A stretch of DNA of 64,000 nt from Streptomyces sp. Y2F8-2 (lineage in GTDB: Bacteria; Actinomycetota; Actinomycetes; Streptomycetales; Streptomycetaceae), in assembly GCF_014905555.1 (NCBI RefSeq), contig NZ_BNGS01000005.1:124001-188000 (forward strand). The letters are read 5' to 3'. Below are positions 15,905 through 24,518 of the stretch, piece by piece. Below the pieces are notes generated by a model. The model ran no database searches and was not told the DNA's origin. It was given only the letters and a program-made list of their open reading frames with translations. Positions within the stretch are counted from its first letter, which is position 1. Each line of letters opens with the position of its first letter. The position numbers and the translations under genes are program-made.

Positions 15905-16828
15905 ATGAGCTCCCCCACTGGGCCCGCATCCGGCCTGCCTGTACGAATGCCGCGACCCCGCCAGCCCGGCCGGCACCGCCGCCCGGAACCCCTGGTGGCT
16001 CCCGAGGGCGCGCCCGCGCTCGTCCTCGCGGTGCCGGGCACGCCCAGCGCCGCCACGCGCAGCCTCGCCGAGGAGGTCGTGAGCATCGCGCGTTCCGAGC
16101 TGCCCGGCCTGGACGCGCGCATCGGCTACCTGGACGGGGACGACTCGGAGTTCCCCGCGCTGAGGTCCGTGCTCACGCACACCGCCGAGGAGCGCACCGC
16201 GCGCTACGAGCAGGCGGTCGCCGCGGGCCTGGACGTGAAGGAGCCCGACGGCCCCGTCGCCGTGGTGGTGCCGCTGCTGGCCGGGCCGGACAGCGCGCTG
16301 CTGCGCCGCGTCCGCAAGGCCGTCATGGACAGCCGGGTCGCGGCCGACCTGACCGATGCCCTCGGCCCGCACCCGCTGCTCGCCGAGGCGCTGCACGTGC
16401 GCCTGTCCGAGGCCGGTCTGGCCCGTGCCGACCGCGCCCGCCTGTTCACGGTCGCGACGGCCGCGGACGGCATCATCCTCGCCTCCGTCGGCGGCGACGA
16501 GGCCGTGCAGGCGGCCGGGATCACGGGCATGCTGCTGGCCGCGCGGCTCGCCGTCCCGGTAATGGCGGCGGCGCTGGACCAGGAGGGTTCGATCACCTCC
16601 GTGGCCGAGCAGCTGCGTTCCTCGGGCTCGCAGCAGCTGGCGCTCGCGCCGTACCTGATCGGCCCGGAACTCGAGCCGGGGCTGCTGGAGGCGGCCGCCG
16701 AGGAGGCGGGCTGCCCCGCCGCCGAGGCGCTCGGCCCGTACCCGGCGATCGGCAAGCTGGCGCTCGCCAAGTACACGACGGCGCTGGGCATCGCCCCGCA
16801 GCAGCCGCAGGGGACGCCGGTCCGCTGA
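15905..16828 (+). CDS. CbiX/sirohydrochlorin chelatase-fold protein, catalytic His lost
   Basis: 307-residue protein with two CbiX/CbiK-like halves. In true chelatases each half begins with a hydrophobic strand followed by HGSR; here the first is ALVLAVPGTPSA and the second has no histidine at the matching place. The rest (DARIGYLDGDDSEFP, VAVVVPLLAGPD) keeps the fold. It is therefore probably not an active Co/Fe chelatase, or it uses a different site. The N-terminal 35 residues are Pro/Arg-rich and disordered. A strong terminator follows. No tetrapyrrole genes are nearby. Confidence 0.65.
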   Translation: MSSPTGPASGLPVRMPRPRQPGRHRRPEPLVAPEGAPALVLAVPGTPSAATRSLAEEVVSIARSELPGLDARIGYLDGDDSEFPALRSVLTHTAEERTARYEQAVAAGLDVKEPDGPVAVVVPLLAGPDSALLRRVRKAVMDSRVAADLTDALGPHPLLAEALHVRLSEAGLARADRARLFTVATAADGIILASVGGDEAVQAAGITGMLLAARLAVPVMAAALDQEGSITSVAEQLRSSGSQQLALAPYLIGPELEPGLLEAAAEEAGCPAAEALGPYPAIGKLALAKYTTALGIAPQQPQGTPVR

Positions 16829-16849
16829 CCCCGCCCGACACACCCGTAC

Positions 16850-16888
16850 GGCCAAGGGCCCGCTCCTGTCGGGAGCGGGCCCTTGGCC
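16850..16888. terminator. Intrinsic terminator, 17-bp stem
   Basis: A perfect 17-bp inverted repeat (arms 16850-16866 and 16872-16888, loop TGTCG). It sits between the convergent chelatase-fold and FUSC genes and could end transcription from either side. There is no T-run, as is usual in Streptomyces. Confidence 0.85.
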
Positions 16889-16935
16889 GTGTCACGGGCA
16901 GGCCTGCCGCCGAGGCCGCTGCGGGGTGACCGGCG

Positions 16936-18456
16936 TCAGACCCGGACCGGGGACGATCCGTGCAGAGGAACGGCCAGGGCGATCAGGGCCCGTTCCAGTC
17001 CGTGGAGGTGGCTGAGGGCCTGCTCGGCGCCGGGGTGGTGGCCCGGAACGCCCGCGGGAGACGTCAGGGCTCGTTCGGGGACCGCTCCGAGCAGCGCCTC
17101 CACCGCGGTCTCGACGCGCCGGCACGCGTCCGTGAGACGGGCGTCGTGCGAGGCGTCCGGGTCGGCGGCGACGGCGACGAGGCCGCGCGTTCGACGGGCG
17201 CACTCGTCGAGCAGCGCCAGCACCTGGCGGGCCCGCGCCTTGCGCGCACGCAGCGGGTTCAGCGGATGCACCAACGGCGCGAGCGCCTGCCGGACGCGCC
17301 CCAGCAGCGCCTCGAGCTCTGCCGCGCGCGACGCGGGGTCCGCCTCCGGGTCGCCCGCGAGCCGCCGTGCCGCCGCGGCGGTGCAGGCGTGCACCGCGTG
17401 CACGGCTCGGCGCACCCACTGGTCGGTGACCGTGTGCGTGGTGATCGGCAGGACGAGCGTGACGGCGAGGGCCGCCCCCAGGGCCCCGACGCCCGTCTCC
17501 GCGAGGCGCAGAGCGAGCAGCCCCGGGTGCAGCACGCCGAGGAGGCCGTAGAGCAGGCCCGCCATCACGGTGACGAAGAACATCATCCAGCTGTAGGACG
17601 GGGCCGCCGTGTAGAAGATGCCGAAGACGCAGACGGCGACGAGCGCGGCGGTGGGCGCCGGGGAGCCGTGCAGCGGCACCGCGACCAGCAGCCCGGCGAC
17701 GATGCCGGTGACCGTGCCGACGACCCGCCTGAAGCCGCGCACCAGCGTCTCGCCGCGCGAGGCGGTGTTCACGAAGATCCACCAGGCGGTGCCGACGGCC
17801 CAGTACCAGCGCTCGTGGGAGAGCACCTGGCCCGCTGCGATGGCGAAGGCGCAAGCGGCGGTCGCCTGGAAGGCCTGGCGGGTGGCGGGCCGGGCGAGGC
17901 CGCGGCCGCCGAGCGGTGCGGGCGCGGCGGGCAGCGGCGTACGGCGTTCGACGCACCACACCCCGAAGCGCACCGCCGACGCGGTGGCGAGCGAGAGCGC
18001 CACGGCCGCGTACAGCTCCGGAAGCTGCCCCGGGACGGCGTGCAGGAACTGCGCGACGAAGAAGGTCATGAAGGCGAAGATGCCGAGCGCATGCCCGCGC
18101 GGCCCCCGGCGACGGGCGTACACACCGGCGAAGACGACCGTGAGCCAGACCGCGTCCCGCACCGCCGGCACATCGTGCAGGGCGGTGGCGGCCGTGAGGA
18201 CCGGAAGGCCGACGGCGGGCAGCAGCGCGGTGGTGACCGCCTGGCCGCGCACCGTCGGGTCGGCGACCGTGAACAGCGCCAGCAGCGCGGCGAGCCCGCC
18301 GGTGACCGAGGCCGGCAGCGACAGCCCGGCCGCCTCGCACGCGGTCACGGCGAGGCCGATGCCGAGCACCGCGCGCAGCGACACGCGCAGCCGGAACAGC
18401 CCCGGATCCGGAGCCGTGAACATCTTCTTCAACTTCTTCAGCGCCGGGTGAGTCAC
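16936..18456 (-). CDS. FUSC family transporter-like membrane protein
   Basis: 506-residue protein with two blocks of membrane helices (about residues 20-160 and 220-350), each followed by a cytoplasmic helical region. This is the layout of FUSC/aromatic acid exporter proteins. Recognisable segments are RQAFQATAACAFAIAAGQ, WYWAVGTAWWIFVNTASRGE and RVVGTVTGIVAGLL. It probably exports or sequesters aromatic acids or other amphipathic compounds. GTG 18456 is chosen for its purine-rich upstream GGGGGCGG; ATG 18483 is an alternative. It is divergent from an Lrp regulator, which may control it. Confidence 0.85.
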   Translation of the reverse strand: MTHPALKKLKKMFTAPDPGLFRLRVSLRAVLGIGLAVTACEAAGLSLPASVTGGLAALLALFTVADPTVRGQAVTTALLPAVGLPVLTAATALHDVPAVRDAVWLTVVFAGVYARRRGPRGHALGIFAFMTFFVAQFLHAVPGQLPELYAAVALSLATASAVRFGVWCVERRTPLPAAPAPLGGRGLARPATRQAFQATAACAFAIAAGQVLSHERWYWAVGTAWWIFVNTASRGETLVRGFRRVVGTVTGIVAGLLVAVPLHGSPAPTAALVAVCVFGIFYTAAPSYSWMMFFVTVMAGLLYGLLGVLHPGLLALRLAETGVGALGAALAVTLVLPITTHTVTDQWVRRAVHAVHACTAAAARRLAGDPEADPASRAAELEALLGRVRQALAPLVHPLNPLRARKARARQVLALLDECARRTRGLVAVAADPDASHDARLTDACRRVETAVEALLGAVPERALTSPAGVPGHHPGAEQALSHLHGLERALIALAVPLHGSSPVRV

Positions 18457-18562
18457 CGTCGTCCGTCCGCCCCCACTTCTCATGTCATCGCGACGCCAGG
18501 ACATGGGAATGGCGCCGCGGGCACGGATTCCGGCCTCGTCACCGGTCCTGCGCTGCGCGGCG

Positions 18563-18659
18563 CCATTGATACCCCTAAGGAAAACATCAGAGCCGCAATG
18601 GCTCAACTGGCGCGCTTTTCACTGGTCCATTGGTACAGTCGAAGAAGATCCATTGATAC
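18563..18659. promoter_or_regulatory. CCATTGRTAC repeat array between FUSC and Lrp genes
   Basis: Three 10-bp direct repeats of CCATTGRTAC occur at 18563-18572, 18627-18636 and 18650-18659, and an inverted half (CAATGG) at 18596-18601. Spaced repeats in the gap between a divergent Lrp/AsnC gene and its neighbour are what an Lrp-type octamer would wrap. Candidate operator array. Confidence 0.55.
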
Positions 18660-18679
18660 CACCGGGAGGCCAACGGACC

Positions 18680-19156
18680 ATGGCCGTGGACGGACTCGAC
18701 ACCCGCATCCTGCGGCTGCTGCTCGAACAGCCGCGCACCAGCGTGCGCGAGTACGCGCGCATCCTGGGCATCGCCCGGGGCACTCTCCAGGCCCGCCTCG
18801 ACCGTCTGGAACGCGACGGGGTGATCACCGGCACGGGGCCGTCCCTGTCCCCCGCCGCGCTCGGGCACCCCGTGCTGGCCTTCGTGCACATCGAGGTCAC
18901 GCAGGGGCATCTGGACGAGGTGGGCGACGCGCTCGCGGCTGTGCCGGAGATCGTGGAGGCGTTCTCCATCACCGGTGGCGGCGACCTGCTGACCCGGGTG
19001 GTCGCACGCGACAACGCACATCTGGAGGACGTCATCCAGAAGCTGATCAGCCTGCCCGGGGTGGTCCGCACCCGCACGGAGGTGGCACTGCGCGAACGCG
19101 TACCGCACCGCCTGCTGCCGTTGGTGGAGTCGATCGGCCGCGCGGCGGCGAACTGA
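18680..19156 (+). CDS. Lrp/AsnC family transcriptional regulator
   Basis: 158-residue feast/famine regulator. The N-terminal winged helix (LDTRILRLLLEQPRTSVREY, then LGIARGTLQARLDRLERDGV) is followed by a RAM/AsnC effector domain (about residues 70-150). ATG 18680 is preceded by GGGAGG at good spacing. The upstream gap holds CCATTGRTAC repeats that fit autoregulation and control of the divergent FUSC gene. The effector, possibly an amino or aromatic acid, is unknown. Confidence 0.9.
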   Translation: MAVDGLDTRILRLLLEQPRTSVREYARILGIARGTLQARLDRLERDGVITGTGPSLSPAALGHPVLAFVHIEVTQGHLDEVGDALAAVPEIVEAFSITGGGDLLTRVVARDNAHLEDVIQKLISLPGVVRTRTEVALRERVPHRLLPLVESIGRAAAN

Positions 19157-19194
19157 CCCCCGGGCGGGGCACGGGCCCCCGGGCGGGGCACGGG
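19157..19194. repeat. 19-bp perfect tandem duplication
   Basis: The 19-mer CCCCCGGGCGGGGCACGGG occurs twice head to tail (19157-19175, 19176-19194), starting immediately after the Lrp stop codon and 24 bp before the HAD start. It could fold into GC-rich hairpins and act as a weak terminator. Confidence 0.7.
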
Positions 19195-19218
19195 CCGCCC
19201 CTTGGCATGCTGGAGCCC

Positions 19219-19908
19219 ATGAGCACCCTCGGCGCCACCGCTGTCGTCTTCGATCTCGACGGGACCCTCGTGGACAGCGAGCCCAACTACTTCGAGGCGG
19301 GCCGGCAGCTCCTCGCCGGGCAGGGCGTCACCTACGCCTGGGCGGACCACGAGCGGTACGTCGGCGTCAGCACACGGGAGACGCTGGTCCACTGGCAGGA
19401 ACGCTACGGCCTCACGTCCCCGCTCGACGAGTTGCTCGCGGAGAAGGACCGGCGCTATCTGGCGCTCGCCCGCGCCGCCACCCCGGTCCACCCGGAGATG
19501 CGGAAGTTCGTGGAGCTGCTGGCCGGCGCGGGCGTGCCGATGGCCGTCGCCTCGGGCTCCTCACGTGAGGCCATCGAGGCGGTCCTGGCGGGCACGGGCC
19601 TGGGCGCATGGCTCGGCACGGCCGTCTCGGCCGACGAGGTCGCGCACGGCAAGCCGGCCCCGGACGTCTTCCTCGAAGCCGCGCGCCGCCTCGGCACGTC
19701 CCCGGCCGACTGCGTGGTCGTGGAGGACGCGGCACCGGGAGTCGTCGCCGCTCACGCGGCCGGGATGCGGTGCATCGCGGTCCCGTACGTCGCCGCTCAG
19801 GCCGACGACCCGGCGTTCGCCACGGCGGGGCTGCTGTTGCGCGGCGGGCAGGCGGAGTTCACCGCCCGGACGGCCTACGACTGGCTGCTGGGGTCGGCGC
19901 CCTCGTAG
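19219..19908 (+). CDS. HAD-IA phosphatase/phosphoglucomutase-like
   Basis: 229-residue HAD hydrolase with intact motifs: VVFDLDGTLVDSE (DxD) at residues 9-21, VASGSS near 110, the lysine in HGKPAPDVF near 144, and VVEDAAPGV near 167. The helical cap between motifs I and II and the sequence style fit the beta-phosphoglucomutase/sugar-phosphatase branch. The ATG has TGGAGC upstream. The acyl-CoA carboxylase gene follows 25 bp later on the same strand, so the two could share a transcript, though no metabolic link is clear. Confidence 0.88.
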   Translation: MSTLGATAVVFDLDGTLVDSEPNYFEAGRQLLAGQGVTYAWADHERYVGVSTRETLVHWQERYGLTSPLDELLAEKDRRYLALARAATPVHPEMRKFVELLAGAGVPMAVASGSSREAIEAVLAGTGLGAWLGTAVSADEVAHGKPAPDVFLEAARRLGTSPADCVVVEDAAPGVVAAHAAGMRCIAVPYVAAQADDPAFATAGLLLRGGQAEFTARTAYDWLLGSAPS

Positions 19909-19933
19909 CCTTCTTGCGACCGGGGAGGGGTTC

Positions 19934-22900
19934 ATGGGTTCCGAGGCCGTACTCGTCGCCAACCGCGGGGAGATCGCCGTCCGGGTGCTGCGCGCCGCCG
20001 CCGAACTGGGCCTGCGGACGGTCGCGGTGTACGCGGACGGCGACGACGCGCACGTCCGGTACGCCGACGAGAGCGTACCGGTCCCGGACTACCGCGACGC
20101 GGAGGCGCTGCTGACCGCCGCACGTTCGACCGGCTGCGCGTTCCTGCACCCGGGATACGGATTCCTCAGCGAGGACGCGGAGTTCGCCCGGCGCTGCGCC
20201 GCCGGGCAGGTCACGTTCGTCGGCCCGTCCCCCGACACTCTGGCCCTCTTCGGCGACAAGGCACGCGCGCGTGCCTTCGCCTCGGAGCTCGGGGTGCCCG
20301 TCCTGCCCGGAGGGGGAACGACCGTGCAGGAGGCCCGGGAGTTCCTCCGCGACGGCCCGCTGATGATCAAGGCGGTCGGCGGGGGCGGCGGGCGCGGTAT
20401 GCGGGTGGTGCGGACGGCCGATGAACTGGCCGGGGCGTGGGAGCGCTGCCGCTCCGAGGCCCGGCAGGGCTTCGGGCTCGACACGGTGTACGCCGAGCGG
20501 CTGCTGGAGGGCGCCCGGCACATCGAGGTGCAGATCCTCGGCGACGCGCAGGGCGCCCTCACGCATCTGTGGGAGCGGGACTGCAGCGCCCAGCGCCGGC
20601 ACCAGAAACTCGTCGAGATCGCGCCCGCGCCCGAACTCCCGGACCACGTACGGACCGCACTCGTGTCGACCGCCCTGCGGCTGGCGCGCGCCGCGCTCTA
20701 CACCGGGCTCGGCACGTTCGAATTCCTGGTGCGGGGCGAGGAGTTCCACTTCATCGAGGCCAATCCACGGCTCCAGGTGGAGCACACGGTCACCGAGGAG
20801 GTGACGGGCGTCGATCTGGTGGCCGTACAACTGCGCCTGGCGGCGGGCGAGTCGCTGGCGTCGCTGGGGCTGGCGGGACCGCCCGATCCGCCGCGCGGTT
20901 TCGCCGTGCAGGCGCGGGTCAACGCCGAGGTGGCGGAGGCGGACGGCACGGTGCGCCCGTCGTCCGGGCGGCTGACGCGCTTCGACGTGCCGACGGGCCC
21001 GGGGATCAGGGTCGACACGGCGGTCCGCGCGGGCGCCGAGGTCGGCGTGCGCTACGACGCACTGCTCGCCAAGGTGGTGGCACACGTTTCGCACGGCGGC
21101 TGGCAGGCCGCCTGCGCCCGGGCCCGCCGCGCGCTGGGTGAGTTCGCCATCGAGGGGGTTCGGACGTCTGTCCCCCTGCTGCGGGCGCTCCTCGCTCAAC
21201 CCGGGTTCTGGGCGCACACGGGATTCGTCGAACAGCACCTGCCGGAACTGCTGCCCGAGGAATCGGGCGTGGCGGCCGGGTCGGCGGACGGCACCTTGGG
21301 GGCACCGCTGAGCGGCACGGTGCTCTCGGTCGAGGTCGCGCCGGGTGACGCCGTGCGCTCCGGGCAGCAGGTGCTGGTGCTGGAGGCGATGAAGATGGAG
21401 CACGTCGTCCGCGCACCGGGCTCCGGGGTCGTCCGCGCGGTGCACGCGCGCGTGGGGGACACGGTGGCCGAAGGACGGACCCTGGTGGAGCTCGACGTCA
21501 CCGACGACGATCCGCACCAGGACGGCGGAGTCCCGGCGGTGGACCTGGACGCCGTGCGGCCCGATCTCGCGGAGGTGGTGCGGCGGCACGCCTTCGGCCT
21601 GGACGAGCACCGCCCGGACGCCGTCGCCAAGCGGCACGCCTCCGGCCGGCGTACGGCGCGCGAGAACATCGAGGATCTGTGCGACGAGGGGTCGTTCACC
21701 GAGTTCGGTGCGCTGACGGTGGCGGCGCAGCGGCGCCGGCGCTCGCTGGAGGACCTGATCCGGGCGACTCCGGCGGACGGCATGGTCACCGGCACCGGGC
21801 GCGTGAACGGCGAGCCGTGCGTCGTCATGTCGTACGACTACACGGTCCTCGCGGGCACGCAAGGGCTGCAGAACCATCGCAAGACCGACCGGATGCTGCA
21901 GATCGCCGAGGAGCGGCGGCTGCCGGTGGTGCTGTTCGCGGAAGGCGGCGGGGGCCGCCCCGGTGACACGGACGGAGTCTCCGTCTCGGGCCTGGAGCTG
22001 ACCACGTTCCACCAGATGGGCCGTCTCAGCGGTCTCGTCCCCCTGGTCGGCATCGCCTCGGGGCGCTGTTTCGCCGGCAACGCGGCCCTCCTCGGCTGCT
22101 GCGACATGGTGATCGCCACGCCGGAGGCCACGATCGGCATGGGCGGCCCGGCGATGATCGAGGGCGGCGGGCTCGGCGTGTTCCGGCCCGAGGAGGTGGG
22201 GCCGCTGTCGGTCCAGGCACCGAACGGGGTGGTGGACGTGGCGGCCGCCGACGAGGTGGAGGCGGTGGAGGTGGCGCGCCGCTACCTGTCGTACTTCCAA
22301 GGAACGCGGACCGCCTGGGAGGCCCCGGACCAGCGGCTGCTGCGGCACGCCGTTCCGGAGAACCGCAGGCGGGTCTACGAGGTGCGCACGGTGATCGAGG
22401 CGCTGGCCGACACCGGGTCGGTGCTGGAGCTGCGGCGGGCCTTCGGCGCGGGTGTGGTGACGTCTCTGGTGCGGATCGAGGGCCGCCCGATGGGTCTGAT
22501 CGCGAACAATCCGGGGCACCTGGGCGGAGCCCTCGACCGGGACGCCGCGGACAAGACGGCGCGCTTCCTCCAGCTGTGCGACGCCTTCGGGCTGCCGATC
22601 CTCTCGCTGTGCGACACGCCCGGTTTCATGGTGGGACCGGACGCAGAACGGACCGCGACGGTACGGCACTTCGCGCGCATGTTCGTGACGGGCGCGAACC
22701 TGCGGGTGCCGCTGGTGAGTTTGGTGCTCAGGAAGGCGTACGGGCTGGGCGCGATGGCGATGATGGGCGGCTCCACCCGCGCGCCGCTCGCCTGCGCCGC
22801 CTGGCCCACGGGCGAGTTCGGCGGCATGGGACTGGAGGGCGCGGTCCGCCTCGGCTACCGCAGGGAGCTGGCGGCGATCCAGGACCCCGAGGAGCGGGCC

Positions 22901-23083
22901 CGCGCGTTCGAGGAACGGGTCGCCGAGCTGTACGAGCAGGGCAAGGCGGTCAATGCTGCGGCGGCCCTGGACATCGACGCGGTGATCGACCCGGCCGACT
23001 CACGGCGCTGGGTGCTGGCGGCCCTGGACGGTTGGGAGGGGCCCCGCGACGCGCGCGGGCGGGGGTTCGTCGACACCTGGTGA
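19934..23083 (+). CDS. Single-chain acyl-CoA carboxylase (BC-BCCP-CT)
   Basis: 1049-residue biotin-dependent carboxylase carrying every activity in one chain. The biotin carboxylase domain is residues 1-450 (VLVANRGEIAVRVLRAA; ATP-grasp GGGGGRGM near 150; FIEANPRLQVEHTVTE). The biotinyl domain has EAMKMEH with the biotin lysine at about 487. The carboxyltransferase is about 540-1049 (ASGRRTARENIEDLCD; AEGGGGRPGDTD; CDTPGFMVG). Streptomyces acetyl/propionyl-CoA carboxylases normally split AccA (BC-BCCP) from the CT beta subunit; this fused order resembles the mycobacterial long-chain acyl-CoA carboxylase. The substrate is not readable. The ATG has GGGGAGGGG upstream. Confidence 0.9.
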   Translation: MGSEAVLVANRGEIAVRVLRAAAELGLRTVAVYADGDDAHVRYADESVPVPDYRDAEALLTAARSTGCAFLHPGYGFLSEDAEFARRCAAGQVTFVGPSPDTLALFGDKARARAFASELGVPVLPGGGTTVQEAREFLRDGPLMIKAVGGGGGRGMRVVRTADELAGAWERCRSEARQGFGLDTVYAERLLEGARHIEVQILGDAQGALTHLWERDCSAQRRHQKLVEIAPAPELPDHVRTALVSTALRLARAALYTGLGTFEFLVRGEEFHFIEANPRLQVEHTVTEEVTGVDLVAVQLRLAAGESLASLGLAGPPDPPRGFAVQARVNAEVAEADGTVRPSSGRLTRFDVPTGPGIRVDTAVRAGAEVGVRYDALLAKVVAHVSHGGWQAACARARRALGEFAIEGVRTSVPLLRALLAQPGFWAHTGFVEQHLPELLPEESGVAAGSADGTLGAPLSGTVLSVEVAPGDAVRSGQQVLVLEAMKMEHVVRAPGSGVVRAVHARVGDTVAEGRTLVELDVTDDDPHQDGGVPAVDLDAVRPDLAEVVRRHAFGLDEHRPDAVAKRHASGRRTARENIEDLCDEGSFTEFGALTVAAQRRRRSLEDLIRATPADGMVTGTGRVNGEPCVVMSYDYTVLAGTQGLQNHRKTDRMLQIAEERRLPVVLFAEGGGGRPGDTDGVSVSGLELTTFHQMGRLSGLVPLVGIASGRCFAGNAALLGCCDMVIATPEATIGMGGPAMIEGGGLGVFRPEEVGPLSVQAPNGVVDVAAADEVEAVEVARRYLSYFQGTRTAWEAPDQRLLRHAVPENRRRVYEVRTVIEALADTGSVLELRRAFGAGVVTSLVRIEGRPMGLIANNPGHLGGALDRDAADKTARFLQLCDAFGLPILSLCDTPGFMVGPDAERTATVRHFARMFVTGANLRVPLVSLVLRKAYGLGAMAMMGGSTRAPLACAAWPTGEFGGMGLEGAVRLGYRRELAAIQDPEERARAFEERVAELYEQGKAVNAAAALDIDAVIDPADSRRWVLAALDGWEGPRDARGRGFVDTW

Positions 23084-23203
23084 GCGGATGTGGCCGCGGG
23101 TCCCCAGGGCTGCTGCGGCGAGGCTCCGAGCCGTCGGCCGGAGACGCCGGGCACGATCCTTCCGCGCCGGGTCCTGTCGTTTCTCGCCCCTTGTCCGGCC
23201 CCG

Positions 23204-23971
23204 TCACGACCGCCGACGGGGCTTGCCGCGCCGTGCGGCCTTGGGGCCGCCGGAACCGCTGCGGGGACTGCGGCCGGTCGACTTCCCGGGGGCGGGCTTG
23301 CGCCGGGTCCCTGCCGCGTCGGTGCGCTGACGCTTCGTTTCGGCAGGGGGCTGGGCGGGGGTGCGGCCCCGGGTGCTGTTGACCGTCCGTCCGCGCACGA
23401 TCCCGATGAAGTCCTCCACCAGGTCGGTGGTCGCGTCCTCGGGCCAGGACAGGGCCACGCTCGACTGGGGCGCGTCCACCACCGGGCGGTAGGTGAGGTC
23501 GCGGCGGTGGTACAGCCGCGCCAGCGACTGGGGCACGACGAGCAGACCCACGCCCGCCGCCACGAGTTCGATGGCGTCCTCGGTGGTGGCAGGGCGCTCG
23601 AAGGCGGGCTCGCCCGGCGGTCGCTCCCAGCCCAGGACGTCGTCGAGGGGGTGGAGGACGACCTCGTCGGCGAGATCGTCGCAGGACACCTCGTCGACGG
23701 CTGCCACCACGTGGTCCTTGGGGACGACGACCACCGTGGTCTCGGTGTAAAGCGGGATCGCGCTGAACACCGTGCGATCCACCGGCAGCCGTACAAGCCC
23801 CGCGTCCGCCTCGCCGCCGCCCAGCACCTCGGGCGCTTCGGCCGCCGGCACCTGAAGCAGGGTGAGCGGTACATCGGGCAGGCGTTCGTTCCAGATCCGC
23901 GCCCATTTGGCGGGCGTCGCCCCGGGGACGTACACGAGCCGAAACGAGGGGGATGCATCCGTGCCTGTCAC
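23204..23971 (-). CDS. LysR substrate-binding domain protein without HTH
   Basis: 255-residue protein that starts directly in a LysR-type effector domain (RLVYVPGATPAKWARIWNE through about residue 190) and has no N-terminal helix-turn-helix. It ends in a roughly 60-residue Arg/Lys/Pro-rich tail (KSTGRSPRSGSGGPKAARRG) that could bind nucleic acid non-specifically. Full LysR regulators have an N-terminal wHTH of about 60 residues, so this is either a derived regulator or a ligand-binding partner. Its GTG start faces the DUF5997 gene 58 bp away. Confidence 0.75.
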   Translation of the reverse strand: MTGTDASPSFRLVYVPGATPAKWARIWNERLPDVPLTLLQVPAAEAPEVLGGGEADAGLVRLPVDRTVFSAIPLYTETTVVVVPKDHVVAAVDEVSCDDLADEVVLHPLDDVLGWERPPGEPAFERPATTEDAIELVAAGVGLLVVPQSLARLYHRRDLTYRPVVDAPQSSVALSWPEDATTDLVEDFIGIVRGRTVNSTRGRTPAQPPAETKRQRTDAAGTRRKPAPGKSTGRSPRSGSGGPKAARRGKPRRRS

Positions 23972-24016
23972 CCCGCCAGGTTACCGGGCGTGGTCAAAGG
24001 GCCCGAATCCGGCCGA

Positions 24017-24022
24017 TAGTCT
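24017..24022 (+). promoter_or_regulatory. Putative -10 for leaderless DUF5997 gene
   Basis: TAGTCT ends 7 bp before the DUF5997 ATG, and no ribosome site lies between. GTCAAA about 18 bp further upstream could be the -35. The spacing puts the transcription start at the ATG, suggesting a leaderless mRNA. Confidence 0.4.
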
Positions 24023-24029
24023 GGACAGC

Positions 24030-24434
24030 ATGAAGTCGCAGCAGACCACCCAGACGATGAAGCCCGCCACCGCGGCCAAGAAGCTGGGTGTGTACCTCCC
24101 CGCCACCCCCGCCGAGTTCCAGGAGGGTGCCGTCTCCCGGGCCGAGCTGAACGAGCTCCAGGCCAACCCGCCCGAGTGGCTGCGGGAGCTGCGACGCAAC
24201 GGCCCGCACCCGCGCCCGGTGGTCGCGGCGAAGCTGGGCGTCTCCATCGCCGGCCTCGCACGCGGCGGAGTCACCGAGGCCCTCACCACGGAGCAGATCG
24301 AGGCGCTGAAGAAGGACCGTCCCGAGTGGCTGGAGAAGGAGCGCGCCACCCAGGCCGAGGTCCGCAAGGAGGCCGCGCGCATCAAGAAGCGGGACGCCGA
24401 GCGCGCCGAACAGTCCGGTCGTCCGCGCCCCTGA
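24030..24434 (+). CDS. DUF5997 family protein
   Basis: 134-residue soluble protein of the DUF5997 family. The N-terminus has TAAKKLGVYLPATPAEFQ, and the middle has the repeated pattern PPEWLRELRRNGPHPRPVVA / KKDRPEWLEKERATQAEV, where two W-L segments each precede charged helices. KLGVSIAGLARGG looks like a small helix-turn-helix, so DNA binding is possible but unproven. The C-terminus is a Lys/Glu/Arg-rich helix. It is divergent from the HTH-less LysR-domain protein, so the two may work as a split regulator (inference). Confidence 0.8.
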   Translation: MKSQQTTQTMKPATAAKKLGVYLPATPAEFQEGAVSRAELNELQANPPEWLRELRRNGPHPRPVVAAKLGVSIAGLARGGVTEALTTEQIEALKKDRPEWLEKERATQAEVRKEAARIKKRDAERAEQSGRPRP

Positions 24435-24472
24435 AGCCGCCGAGCACAGGCGCCGGCCGTACGCGCGGCAGC

Positions 24473-24496
24473 GGGGCCGGGCTGATGCCCGGCCCC
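24473..24496. terminator. Convergent-gene terminator hairpin
   Basis: GGGGCCGGGC-TGAT-GCCCGGCCCC forms a perfect 10-bp stem with a 4-nt loop between the convergent DUF5997 and CBS genes. It could serve both strands. Confidence 0.75.
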
Positions 24497-24518
24497 GGAT
24501 CCTCCCGGACGTGGTGTC

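Noticed and set aside
16960..19908. A 982-codon plus-strand frame across FUSC, Lrp and HAD
   Set aside because: Only its final part is the HAD gene; the rest is antisense or out-of-frame reading.
19859..22669. A 936-codon minus-strand frame opposite the acyl-CoA carboxylase
   Set aside because: Shadow of the real gene with His/Arg-rich composition and no motif.
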